The notes beneath the pieces were generated by a model, which worked only from the letters and a program-made list of their open reading frames with translations, was not told where the DNA came from and made no database searches. Source: Thiemannella venezuelensis (GTDB taxonomy: Bacteria > Actinomycetota > Actinomycetes > Streptosporangiales > Streptosporangiaceae). From it: a stretch of 64,000 bases of DNA. The position numbers were made by a program, and so were the translations under genes. Within the stretch, counting starts at the first letter, position 1. Each line of letters starts with the position of its first letter. Shown here piece by piece: positions 20,648-29,352 of this stretch. The stretch is taken from assembly GCF_014203605.1 (NCBI RefSeq), contig NZ_JACHJJ010000011.1:181967-245966 (forward strand). The letters are read 5' to 3'.

Positions 20648-22696
20648 ATGCGCAGCGTCCGTATCGGAGTCGACACCGGGGGCACGTTCACCGACGTGGT
20701 CGCGGTGGACGAGCAGACCGGTGAGATCACCACCACCAAGACCCCGTCGACCCCCGCCAACCCCGCCGACGGGTTCATGACGGGCGTGCGGAAGGTCCTC
20801 GGCGAGCACGGCCGGGGGACCGCGGCGGAACCGGCGCCCGACGCCGCGGTGTCGGCGGTGGTGCACGGCACCACGGTCGCCACGAACCAGCTCCTCGAGG
20901 ACCGCATCGCCGACCTCGGCTTCGTCACCACCGAGGGCTTCGAGTCCGTCCTGGAGATCGCCCGGCAGAGCGTGCCGGACGGCTACGGCAACTCCTACTT
21001 CTGGGTCAAGCCGCCCCGCATCGTCCCGGTGCACCGGGTCAGGACCGTCGGCGGCCGGCTGGACCACACCGGCGCCGAGGTCCGGCCGTTCGACGAGGCG
21101 CAGGCCGCGGCGGCCGCCCGGTGGTTCCGGGAGCGGGGGATCACCGCGATCGGCGTGTGCTTCCTGCACTCCTACGCCAACCCCGGGCACGAGCTGCGCA
21201 TGCGCGAGGTCCTGGCCCGCGAGCACCCCGAGGCGGTCGTCTCGATCTCCAGCGACGTGCTGCGCGAGTACCGCGAGTACGAGCGGTCGGTCACCACCCT
21301 CGTCGACGCCGCGGTCAAGCCGACCATGCGCCGCTACATCGCCAACCTCTCCGAGCGGCTGGGCCGGCCGTTCTCGGTGATGAAGAGCAACGGCGGCGTG
21401 CTCTCGGCGGCCGAGGTCGTGCACCAGCCGATCACCACCGTGCTCTCCGGACCGGCCGCGGGCGCGCTCGGCGCGGCACTGATCGCCTCCACCGCCGGGC
21501 ACCCCTCGGTGATCACGCTGGACGGCGGCGGCACCTCCACCGACGTCGCGGTCGTGGTCGGCGGGGAGCCCTCGCTCACCACCGAGGGCGGCGTCGGCCG
21601 CTACCCGTGCAAGATCCCGATGATCGACATCGTGACCGTCGGAGCGGGCGGCGGGTCCGTCGCGTGGATCTCGCCGGAGGGCACGCTCAAGGTCGGTCCG
21701 CGGTCCGCCGGAGCCGACCCCGGCCCGATCTGCTACGGCCGGGGCGGCACCGAGGTCACCGTCACCGACGCGCACGTCTTCCTCGGCCGGGTCCCCCCGC
21801 ACCTGCTGGGCGGGGAGATCCCGCTCGACGCCGGGGCCGCCCGGCAGGGCGTCGAGGCGCTGGCCGCCGAGCTCGGGCTGAGCCCCGAGCGGACCGCCGC
21901 CGGCATCCTGGAGATCAGCTCGTTCAACCAGTCCAACGCCATCCGGCAGATCACCGTGAAACGCGGCCTGGACGTGCGGGACTTCCCGATGGTCGCCTTC
22001 GGCGGCTCCGGCCCGCTGCTGGTCTGCCGCCTGATCGACATCCTCGGCCTGCCCTCGGTGCTGGTCCCGCCCGACCCCGGGAACGTCTCGGCGTTCGGCC
22101 TGCTCACCGTGGACGTCAAGAACGACTACGTGCGGACCTTCGTCACCCGCGAGCTCTCCCTCGACGCCGCCGCGGAGATCTTCGGGGAGCTGGAGGGCCA
22201 GGCGGCCGAGGCTCTCGACCGGGAGGGCTTCACCGACCACGTCTTCGCGCGCAGCGCGGACCTGCGGTACTACGGCCAGGCGTACGAGGTGCGGGTGCCC
22301 GCTCCGGCCGGGCCGCTGGACGGGGCGTGGCGCGCCGAGGTGCTGGACCGCTTCCACCGCGAGCACGCCAAGCTCTACGGGTACGGCTACCGCGACGACC
22401 CCCGGCACGGCGTCGAGTGGGTCAACCTCCGCGTCTCCGGCATCGGCCCGATCACCCGGCCGGTCGTCGGGCGCAGGCCGTCCGGCACCGCGGACCCGCG
22501 GCCGGCGGGGACCCGCCGGGTCTGCTACGACGAGTGGGGCCCGGTCCCCCTCTACCGCCGCGCCGAGCTGGGCGCGGGAGCGGTGGTCGCCGGGCCCGCG
22601 GTCATCGAGGAGTACGGCTCCACGCTCCCGGTGCACCCCGGCTTCACGGCGACGACGGACGAGTTCGGCAATCTGGAGGTTCGCCGTGCGGGATGA
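20648..22696 (+). CDS. Hydantoinase/oxoprolinase subunit A
   Basis: A 682-residue ATP-dependent amidohydrolase subunit of the HyuA/OplaH family, related to 5-oxoprolinase, N-methylhydantoinase and acetone/acetophenone carboxylase. The N-terminal ATP site reads DTGGTFTDVVAVD. HGTTVATNQLLE and LDGGGTSTDVAVV form the remaining phosphate-binding loops of the actin-like ATPase fold. Substrate cannot be told from sequence. The ATG at 20648 gives MRSVRIGVDTGG. It overlaps the B subunit by 11 bases. Confidence 0.9.
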   Translation: MRSVRIGVDTGGTFTDVVAVDEQTGEITTTKTPSTPANPADGFMTGVRKVLGEHGRGTAAEPAPDAAVSAVVHGTTVATNQLLEDRIADLGFVTTEGFESVLEIARQSVPDGYGNSYFWVKPPRIVPVHRVRTVGGRLDHTGAEVRPFDEAQAAAAARWFRERGITAIGVCFLHSYANPGHELRMREVLAREHPEAVVSISSDVLREYREYERSVTTLVDAAVKPTMRRYIANLSERLGRPFSVMKSNGGVLSAAEVVHQPITTVLSGPAAGALGAALIASTAGHPSVITLDGGGTSTDVAVVVGGEPSLTTEGGVGRYPCKIPMIDIVTVGAGGGSVAWISPEGTLKVGPRSAGADPGPICYGRGGTEVTVTDAHVFLGRVPPHLLGGEIPLDAGAARQGVEALAAELGLSPERTAAGILEISSFNQSNAIRQITVKRGLDVRDFPMVAFGGSGPLLVCRLIDILGLPSVLVPPDPGNVSAFGLLTVDVKNDYVRTFVTRELSLDAAAEIFGELEGQAAEALDREGFTDHVFARSADLRYYGQAYEVRVPAPAGPLDGAWRAEVLDRFHREHAKLYGYGYRDDPRHGVEWVNLRVSGIGPITRPVVGRRPSGTADPRPAGTRRVCYDEWGPVPLYRRAELGAGAVVAGPAVIEEYGSTLPVHPGFTATTDEFGNLEVRRAG

Positions 22697-24581
22697 GACG
22701 GACACGGGCGGACCCGTCACGGCGGGCCGGGAAGGCGGGCAGGCGGCGGGCGCGGCCGACCCGGTGCTGGTGGAGATCGTCGAGGGCACGCTCGCCTCGG
22801 TGGAGAAGGAGGTCGAGACCGCGATCGCGCGCACCGCCCGCTCGCCGATGATCCGCGACGCGCACGACTTCCGCGCGGGCATCCACGACGTGCGGCTGCG
22901 CAAGCTGACCGGCCGGTCCTACTCGGCGCTGGTCCAGCCGATCGTCCGGGACTTCCCGGCCGGGGAGATGAACCCCGGCGACGTGTTCTTCCACAACGAC
23001 GTCTACCTGTCCGAGGGCGGCATCGGCCACCTGCCCGACCTGTGCGTCACCGTGCCGGTCTTCCACGACGGCGCGGTGGTCGCGTTCGTGCAGGCGTTCG
23101 GGCACCACGACGACATCGGCGGGGCGGTCCCGGGATCGATGCCCTCGCACGCGCGCAGCGTGTTCGAGGAGGGGCTGATGGTCCCGCCGATCAAGCTCTG
23201 GGACCGGGGCGTGCCCAACCGCGCCGCGCTGACGATCATGACGCGGAACTCCCGGATGCCCGACTCGCTCGCCGGGGACCTGGACGCCGAGTGCTCGGCC
23301 TGCCTGATGGGGGCGCGGCGGCTGGGCGAGCTGTTCGGCCGCTACGGGCGCGAGGCCGTGGAGGCGTGCTTCGACGCGATCATCTCCAAGACCACCGGGA
23401 CGTTCCGCCGGGAGCTGCTGGCCAAGATCCCCGAAGGAACGCACGTGTGGGAGGACTACGCCGAGCACGACGGGGTGGACGCGCCCCGCCTGCACGCCCA
23501 GCGCATCACCCTCACCGTCGACCACCGCGCGGACGTTCCGCTGGTCGTCGACTTCACCGGCACGTCACCGCAGGCCAAGGGGCCGATCAACCACGCGGGC
23601 GACTACGCGGACGGGGTGTTCCTGAAGAAGTGGCTCGCCCCGATCCTGCGCAACCTCGCCGACACCCCCGAGCGCATGGCCGAGCTCGACGTCAACGAGG
23701 GCGTCGTCCCGCTGATCGAGATGCGCTTCCCGGAGAAGGGCACGCTGCTCACCCCGGTCTTCCCGGCGCCCACCAACGCCCGCACGTTCGTGATCCTGCG
23801 GCTGCTGGGCGTGCTGGCCGGGGTGCTGGCCAAGGCCACCGGCGGCCGGATGCCCGCCGACCAGGAGACCATCCGCTACACCGGCGTCCATGGCGAGGAC
23901 GCCTCCGGCGCGCCGTACCTGATGCGGGAGGTCCTGGGCGGCGGTTCGGGCGGGCGCTGGTACGCCGACGGGGAGGACACGATCCACGTCGTGCCCGACT
24001 CGCGCAACATCCCGGTCGAGTTCGCCGAGTCCCGCTGGCCCCTGCGCGTCGAACGCCTCGGCCTGGCGGCCGACTCCGGCGGGCCCGGCCTGTACCGGGG
24101 CGGTTTGGGCTACGACAAGCACATCCGGATGCTCCGCGACGCCTCGTTCATGTCGATCGCCGACCGCTCGATCCTGTCGTGCTGGGGCGTGAACGGCGGC
24201 CGGGCCGGGCGGCCGTTCCGCGTCGAGATCGAGGGCCGGGAGATGGAGGGCCTGGTCGACGACTCGCCGGTCCGCGCGGGCGAGGTCGTCCGGGTCCGCA
24301 CCACCGGGGGCGGCGGCTGGGGCTGCCCGCTGGACCGGCCGGCCGAGGCGGTCGCCGCCGACGTCCGCGACGGCAAGGTCTCGGTGGAGGGCGCCCGCGA
24401 CGACTACGGGGTCGTCCTGCACGGCTCCCGCGACGACCCGCAGGTGGACGCCGAGGCCACCGAGACCCGCCGCGCCGGGCTCCGCGCCCTGCTGCCGCAG
24501 GACGGCCCGTTCTTCGACCGGGGTCCGGGGTTCCCGTCGCTGTCGGGCGGCCTGCCGTACGCGGAGGTGGATCTGTTGTGA
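22686..24581 (+). CDS. Hydantoinase/oxoprolinase subunit B
   Basis: A 631-residue partner subunit (HyuB/hydantoinase_B). Conserved stretches include SPMIRDAHDFRAGIHD near residue 50, MNPGDVFFHNDVY, HHDDIGGAVPGSMP, and the Gly-rich TTGGGGWGCPLDRP near the C-terminus. The start is a GTG at 22686 inside the end of subunit A, so the pair is translationally coupled and forms an A2B2-type enzyme. Together they hydrolyse or carboxylate a small amide or ketone at ATP cost. No transporter or regulator adjoins to suggest the substrate. Confidence 0.9.
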   Translation: MRDETDTGGPVTAGREGGQAAGAADPVLVEIVEGTLASVEKEVETAIARTARSPMIRDAHDFRAGIHDVRLRKLTGRSYSALVQPIVRDFPAGEMNPGDVFFHNDVYLSEGGIGHLPDLCVTVPVFHDGAVVAFVQAFGHHDDIGGAVPGSMPSHARSVFEEGLMVPPIKLWDRGVPNRAALTIMTRNSRMPDSLAGDLDAECSACLMGARRLGELFGRYGREAVEACFDAIISKTTGTFRRELLAKIPEGTHVWEDYAEHDGVDAPRLHAQRITLTVDHRADVPLVVDFTGTSPQAKGPINHAGDYADGVFLKKWLAPILRNLADTPERMAELDVNEGVVPLIEMRFPEKGTLLTPVFPAPTNARTFVILRLLGVLAGVLAKATGGRMPADQETIRYTGVHGEDASGAPYLMREVLGGGSGGRWYADGEDTIHVVPDSRNIPVEFAESRWPLRVERLGLAADSGGPGLYRGGLGYDKHIRMLRDASFMSIADRSILSCWGVNGGRAGRPFRVEIEGREMEGLVDDSPVRAGEVVRVRTTGGGGWGCPLDRPAEAVAADVRDGKVSVEGARDDYGVVLHGSRDDPQVDAEATETRRAGLRALLPQDGPFFDRGPGFPSLSGGLPYAEVDLL

Positions 24582-24635
24582 CGAACCGGTATCCAGGGGC
24601 TTGATCGGTCGGGGTCGCGGCGGTTGGCTGGAGGC

Positions 24636-25283
24636 ATGCCCCTGACCATCACCGCGGTGCGCCACGGCGAGAGCGAGGCCAACGTCGCGTTCGCGCGCGC
24701 CGAGGCCGAGGGCAGGGCCGTGGTCCTGGAGCGGCCCGACGAGGAATGGGAGCTGAGCCCGCTCGGCCGCCGCCAGGCGAGCGCGCTGGGCCGGCGGCTG
24801 GCGCGGGCCGACCCGCCGGAGGCGGTGTGGTGCTCGCCGTACCTGCGGGCGGTGCAGACCTGGGAGCTGATCGCGGCGGAGCTGCCGGTGACCCCGGAGG
24901 TCCGCACGGACCGCCGGCTCAGGGACCGGGAGATGGGCCGCCTGGCGGGGATGAACCTGGCCGCGATCAGGAGGCTCCACCCGCGGGAGGCCGAGGTCCT
25001 CCAGCGGCGCGAGTACGACCACCGCCCTCCGGAGGGGGAGAGCTTCGCCGACGTCGCGGCCCGGGTCGGGGAGGCGCTGCGGGACATGCGCGCCCGGTGC
25101 GCGGGGCGGCGGGTGCTGGTCGTGGCGCACGACGCGGTGGTGCTGATGCTCCGGCACGTGCTGGCGGAGGCGGCGAAGGCGGTCGAGCACGTCCCGATCG
25201 GCAACACCTCGGTCTCCGTCTGGCGCAGCGGCGAGCTGGTGGTCTTCAACGACGTCAGCCACCTGGGGGAGACGCCGGTTTAG
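24636..25283 (+). CDS. Histidine phosphatase (phosphoglycerate mutase-like)
   Basis: A 215-residue member of the histidine phosphatase superfamily. The phosphorylated His lies in VRHGESEAN (residues 8-16), the acid in LRDREMGRLAG, and the second His in VVAHDAVVLM. Such enzymes act on varied phosphomonoesters, so the substrate is open. The ATG at 24636 follows CTGGAGGC; an upstream in-frame TTG is rejected. It is 54 bases after the hydantoinase B gene and could share its transcript. Confidence 0.88.
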   Translation: MPLTITAVRHGESEANVAFARAEAEGRAVVLERPDEEWELSPLGRRQASALGRRLARADPPEAVWCSPYLRAVQTWELIAAELPVTPEVRTDRRLRDREMGRLAGMNLAAIRRLHPREAEVLQRREYDHRPPEGESFADVAARVGEALRDMRARCAGRRVLVVAHDAVVLMLRHVLAEAAKAVEHVPIGNTSVSVWRSGELVVFNDVSHLGETPV

Positions 25284-25376
25284 GACACGTTTCAGCATGG
25301 TTCATTGACGTGACACCGGATTCTGGGATCTGCTGTGGGAATCTTCGTCGGGGGGTGAGGTCCGAGGAGGAGTGGC

Positions 25377-27461
25377 ATGCGTCTGCGCATGATCGTGGCG
25401 AGTCTCGCGCTGGCCGTGACGTCGGTGGCGGCCGCGCCCGCCGGGGCCGGTTCCGCCTCCCCTGCCGATCCCGCTCCCGGCTCCGCCGTCCTGCCCGCCG
25501 GCCGGGTCGATCCGGCGGCCCCTTCAGCGGCCTCCCCGGCGGACCCCGCCTCTCCGGCCGTGCCGGGCTGCGACCCGATCGCCGGGGACGAGTGCCTGCT
25601 GCCCTTCCCCAACGACTGGTTCACCGAGGCCGCGCGCACCCCCACCGGACGCCGGGTCTCCCTCGCAGCCGAGGCCATGCCGGAGAACGCGGCGGGCAGG
25701 CCGATCGACCCGGCGCAGTGGAACGCCGCCGACGGCTTCTCCCCGGGCTCGATGCTCCTGGCCCACCTGCCCGGCCTCGACCTCGCCGCGAGCGGGGCCG
25801 CGCCGGTCACCGACATCGGCTGGTCGCTGCGGCGCGACGCCCCCATCGTGATCGTCGACACCCGGACCGGGGAGCGCTGGCCGTACTGGGCCGAGCTCGA
25901 CGCGAACGCCACCGACCCGGCCCGGCAGGCGCTGATCATCAGACCGGCGAAGAACTTCCGGGAGGGCCACCGCTACGCCGTCGCCCTGCGGCACCTGAAG
26001 AACGCCGCGGGCGAGGAGCTCCCGCCCCCCGGGACCTTCGCCCGGCTGCTGGGCGACCGGCTCCCGCCCGGTGACCCGCTCGCCGCCCGCCGCAACGCGC
26101 TCCGCCGCACCCTGGGCGACCTCGCCCGGGCCGGGGTGGGGACGGACGGCCTCCAGCTGGCCTGGGAGTTCACCGTCGCCAGCGAGCAGGGCATCGCCGG
26201 GCCCGTGCTGGCCATGCGCGACCGCACGCTGCGCGAGCTGCGCGGGCGCTCGCCCGGGTTCACGGTCACCGCCGTCACCGACCTGACCCCCGAGCAGGAC
26301 CCGGACGTCGCCCGCGAGGTCGCCGGTGAGATCGAGGTCCCCAACCACCTCGACGAGCCCGGCGGCCCGCCCGGCTCGAACCTCAACCGGGGGCCCGACG
26401 GACTGCCCCGCCCGCTCGGCGACACACTCAGGGCCCAGTACCAGTGCGTGATCCCGCGCTCGGCGTTCACCCGGCCCGCCCACCCCTCCCTGTACGGCCA
26501 CGGCCTGCTCGGCAGGGCCACCGAGGTCCGGGCCGGCAACGTCCGGGCGATGGCCGGGGAGCACGGCTTCGTCTTCTGCGCCACCAAGTGGATCGGCATG
26601 TCCGACGAGGACGTGCAGCACGTCGCGGGCGTCTTCAGTGACTTCTCCCGGTTCGGCACGGTCACCGACCGGCTCCAGCAGAGCCTGCTCAACTTCGTCC
26701 TCCTCGGCCGGGCGATGATCGCCAAGGACGGGCTGGGGAGCCACGAGGCCTTCCAGGACGGCAGGGGCCGGTCGCTGATCGACCGGAAGGCCGGGCTGGC
26801 CTACGACGGCAACAGCCAGGGCGGCATCGCCGGCGGCGCGCTCGTCGCCGTCTCGCCCGACGTCCGCAACGCCGTGCTCGGCGTGCCGGGCATGAACTAC
26901 AGCACGCTGCTCAACCGGAGCGTCGACTTCCAGCCGTTCCAGCAGCTCCTGGACCGGAGCTATCCCGACAAGCTGACCCAGCAGGTCTGCTTCGCGCTGC
27001 TGCAGATGCTCTGGGACCGCGCCGAGGCGGACGGTTACGCCCAGCACCTGACCGGGGACCCGCTGCCCGGATCGCCCCGGCACCGCGTCCTTCTGCACGT
27101 CGCCTTCGGCGACCACCAGGTCTCCACGGTGACCGCCGAGGTCGAGGCCCGCACCATCGGCGCGCGCATCCACCGTCCCGCGGTCGCGGAGGGGCGCAGT
27201 CCCGACGTGGCGCCGTACTGGGGGATCCGGGCCCTGCCGCGCTGGCCGTACCCCGGGTCGGCCATCGTCGTCTGGGACAGCGGCACCCCCGCGCCGCCCA
27301 CGGCCAACACCCCGCCGCTCGGCCCCGAGTACGGCCGGGACTCCCACGAGGATCCGCGCCACGACCCCGACGCCCGGGTGCAGAAGGCCCACTTCCTCCG
27401 GCACGGCGTGGTCGTGGACGTCTGCGGGGGCGCCCCCTGCGTCGCGGACCGGGTGGACTAG
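25377..27461 (+). CDS. Secreted alpha/beta-hydrolase-like protein, unknown
   Basis: A 694-residue exported protein with a signal peptide (MRLRMIVASLALAVTSVAA) and an Ala/Pro/Ser-rich linker to about residue 60. The N-terminal part (CLLPFPNDWFT, then a cap-like region) is typical of a poorly described group of actinobacterial and myxobacterial exoproteins. A nucleophile-elbow-like GNSQGG is found at residues 478-483 (Ser480), followed by HVAFGDHQVS, which could supply the acid and His of a serine hydrolase. The extracellular substrate is unknown. The ATG at 25377 has GAGGAG just upstream. Confidence 0.75.
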   Translation: MRLRMIVASLALAVTSVAAAPAGAGSASPADPAPGSAVLPAGRVDPAAPSAASPADPASPAVPGCDPIAGDECLLPFPNDWFTEAARTPTGRRVSLAAEAMPENAAGRPIDPAQWNAADGFSPGSMLLAHLPGLDLAASGAAPVTDIGWSLRRDAPIVIVDTRTGERWPYWAELDANATDPARQALIIRPAKNFREGHRYAVALRHLKNAAGEELPPPGTFARLLGDRLPPGDPLAARRNALRRTLGDLARAGVGTDGLQLAWEFTVASEQGIAGPVLAMRDRTLRELRGRSPGFTVTAVTDLTPEQDPDVAREVAGEIEVPNHLDEPGGPPGSNLNRGPDGLPRPLGDTLRAQYQCVIPRSAFTRPAHPSLYGHGLLGRATEVRAGNVRAMAGEHGFVFCATKWIGMSDEDVQHVAGVFSDFSRFGTVTDRLQQSLLNFVLLGRAMIAKDGLGSHEAFQDGRGRSLIDRKAGLAYDGNSQGGIAGGALVAVSPDVRNAVLGVPGMNYSTLLNRSVDFQPFQQLLDRSYPDKLTQQVCFALLQMLWDRAEADGYAQHLTGDPLPGSPRHRVLLHVAFGDHQVSTVTAEVEARTIGARIHRPAVAEGRSPDVAPYWGIRALPRWPYPGSAIVVWDSGTPAPPTANTPPLGPEYGRDSHEDPRHDPDARVQKAHFLRHGVVVDVCGGAPCVADRVD

Positions 27462-27497
27462 CGGCCGGAGCGCCCATCCGCCGTACTCTCATCATCG

Positions 27498-27514
27498 GGA
27501 TGTTGATAACATCC
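27498..27514. promoter_or_regulatory. 17-bp dyad upstream of the TetR-redoxin gene
   Basis: GGATGTTGATAACATCC has perfect 7-bp arms around GAT and lies 38 bp before the chosen start of the TetR gene. It is a likely autoregulatory operator. Confidence 0.6.
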
Positions 27515-27551
27515 GAATGTGGGACTCCGCGGGCCGGAGCGGACCGGAGGG

Positions 27552-28658
27552 ATGACGGTGGTCAGGTTGACCCGGGCACAGCAGCAGGAGCGCACCCGAG
27601 CGGCCGTGCTGGCCGCGGCGAGGGAGGAGTTCGCCGAGCGCGGGTACGCCGACGCCAAGGTCGACCGGATCGCCGAACGGGCCGAGCTGACCCGGGGCGC
27701 GGTGTACTCGAACTTCCCGAGCAAGCGCGCGCTCTACCTGGCGGTCCTCGTCGACTCGGTCGGGCGCCCGGACGAGATCCAGCCGCCGCCCTCGCCGCCC
27801 GGCCTGGCCGGGGCGATGGGCGCGTTCGCCCGCGTCTGGCTGGAGCGGCTGCCGCTGACCGGCGACACGCCCGCCGACGGGAAGCTGCGCTCGCGCTCGA
27901 CGGCCGGGCTGTTCGACGACGAGCCGGGCCGTACCGCGCTGGCGCAGGTCACCAGATTGGAGGCGGTGCTGCTGGCCCTGGCGCTGGAGTCGTGCACGCC
28001 GCACCGCACGCGGCTGGTACGGCCGGCCGAGCTGGTCCTCACGCTGCTGAACGGGGCCGGGCACCTGGCCGACACGGCGCCGGGGTTCGGCGACCCCTTC
28101 GACGTGGCGCGCGCCTGCGAGCACCTGGCCGGCCTCGACCTCGCCGACGCGTGGGACCCGCCGTACCTGCCCCACCTCGCCGCCGCGCGACCCGCCGGGG
28201 ACGTCTGGGAACCGCCCGCGGCGCTGCCGGACCAGATCACCGGCCGCCCGGTCCGGTTCGAGGCCGACGGAGTGATCGCCGTCCTCGGGGCCGGCCGGCT
28301 GGAGGCGGCCGAGGAGGCCGTCCGCGCCGCCCGCCCGGGCGACCAGGTCACCGTGGCCGTGGTGACGGACGATCCGGCCGAGGTCGGACGCCTCGTGCGG
28401 CTGCGGATCGGGGACCTCGCCGGCTGCCTGCGGCGGGTGTTCGCCCCGGACGCCTGGCCGGGCCTCCGCCTCGTCCTCGACGAGCACGCCGCCGTGGCGT
28501 CGGCCGCCGGTGTCCCGGACCCGGGAGACGCCACCGAGGCCGCGGTGCGCGTCCGGTCGGGCGCGATCCGCTCCCGGGCGCACGGGCGAGGCGCCGCCCA
28601 CGCCGTGGCGGTCTCCGACGGCTCGACCGCCCCGCGGCCCGGCGGGGCCGGCGGATGA
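27552..28658 (+). CDS. TetR regulator with a C-terminal redoxin-like domain
   Basis: A 368-residue protein. Residues 1-65 are a TetR DNA-binding domain (RTRAAVLAAAREEFAERGY, then RIAERAELTRGAVYSNFPSK). The middle fits a TetR ligand domain to about residue 195. The last 150 residues are extra. They end in LRLVLDEHAAVASAAGVPDP with RSGAIRSRAHGRGAAHAV, a pattern like the end of peroxiredoxin/redoxin domains, but no CxxC or peroxidatic Cys is seen. The tail call is by eye only. The ATG at 27552 follows GGAGGG. The next two genes share the strand with short gaps. Confidence 0.7.
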   Translation: MTVVRLTRAQQQERTRAAVLAAAREEFAERGYADAKVDRIAERAELTRGAVYSNFPSKRALYLAVLVDSVGRPDEIQPPPSPPGLAGAMGAFARVWLERLPLTGDTPADGKLRSRSTAGLFDDEPGRTALAQVTRLEAVLLALALESCTPHRTRLVRPAELVLTLLNGAGHLADTAPGFGDPFDVARACEHLAGLDLADAWDPPYLPHLAAARPAGDVWEPPAALPDQITGRPVRFEADGVIAVLGAGRLEAAEEAVRAARPGDQVTVAVVTDDPAEVGRLVRLRIGDLAGCLRRVFAPDAWPGLRLVLDEHAAVASAAGVPDPGDATEAAVRVRSGAIRSRAHGRGAAHAVAVSDGSTAPRPGGAGG

Positions 28659-28719
28659 CCCCCGCCACCCGGCGCGCCCCCGGCACCGACAGGCGACCCC
28701 CGGACGGAAGGCACGCCCC

Positions 28720-29346
28720 ATGACGAGAACGCCCTACCCGACCGGCGACGACCTGCTGGTGCTCCACGCCCTGCGCTGCGTCGGGTCCGCCGGTCCCGCC
28801 CGCCTGTCCGAGGCGACCGGGCTGCCCGGGCCCGACGTGGAATCCGTGCTGATCGATCTCGCGGTGGCCGGCCTCACCACGTACTCTCCCGGAGACTTCG
28901 GCGGGTGGGGGCTGACCGAGGCCGGCCGCGCCGCGGACGCCGAGCGGATCTCCCGGGAACTGGACGCCGCCGGCGCCCGGACCGCGGTGACCGAGGCGTA
29001 CGAGGACTTCCTCGTGCTCAACCCGGAGCTGCTCGATCTGTGCACGGCCTGGCAGCTTCGGCCCGCCGGCGGTGTCCTCGTGCCGAACGACCACACCGAC
29101 CCCGCCTACGACTCCCGGGTCCTGGACGGGTTCACGGACCTCCACCGGCGCGCCGACGTCCTCTGCGCGGACCTGTCCGCGGTGCTCCTGCGGTTCCGGC
29201 GCTACCGGGTCCGGCTCGCCGGCGCGCTCGCCCGGGCCGGGTCCGGCGCGGGCGAGTACGTGACGGACGACATGGAGTCCTACCACATCGTGTGGTTCCA
29301 GCTCCACGAAGACCTGCTGGCCACCCTCGGCATCCCGCGGCACTGA
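28720..29346 (+). CDS. Winged-helix protein next to the PPDK-like gene
   Basis: A 208-residue protein. The first 65 residues form a winged helix of MarR/ArsR type (DDLLVLHALRCVGSAGPARL, then DVESVLIDLAVAGLTTYSP and LTEAGRAAD). The remainder is helical (EAYEDFLVLNPELLDLCTAWQL) and ends in YHIVWFQLHEDLLATLGI. It may bind DNA, or the second half may be a protein-interaction domain. It lies 6 bases before the PPDK-like gene and is surely in its operon, so control of or pairing with that enzyme is the most likely role. Confidence 0.7.
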   Translation: MTRTPYPTGDDLLVLHALRCVGSAGPARLSEATGLPGPDVESVLIDLAVAGLTTYSPGDFGGWGLTEAGRAADAERISRELDAAGARTAVTEAYEDFLVLNPELLDLCTAWQLRPAGGVLVPNDHTDPAYDSRVLDGFTDLHRRADVLCADLSAVLLRFRRYRVRLAGALARAGSGAGEYVTDDMESYHIVWFQLHEDLLATLGIPRH

Positions 29347-29352
29347 ACCGCC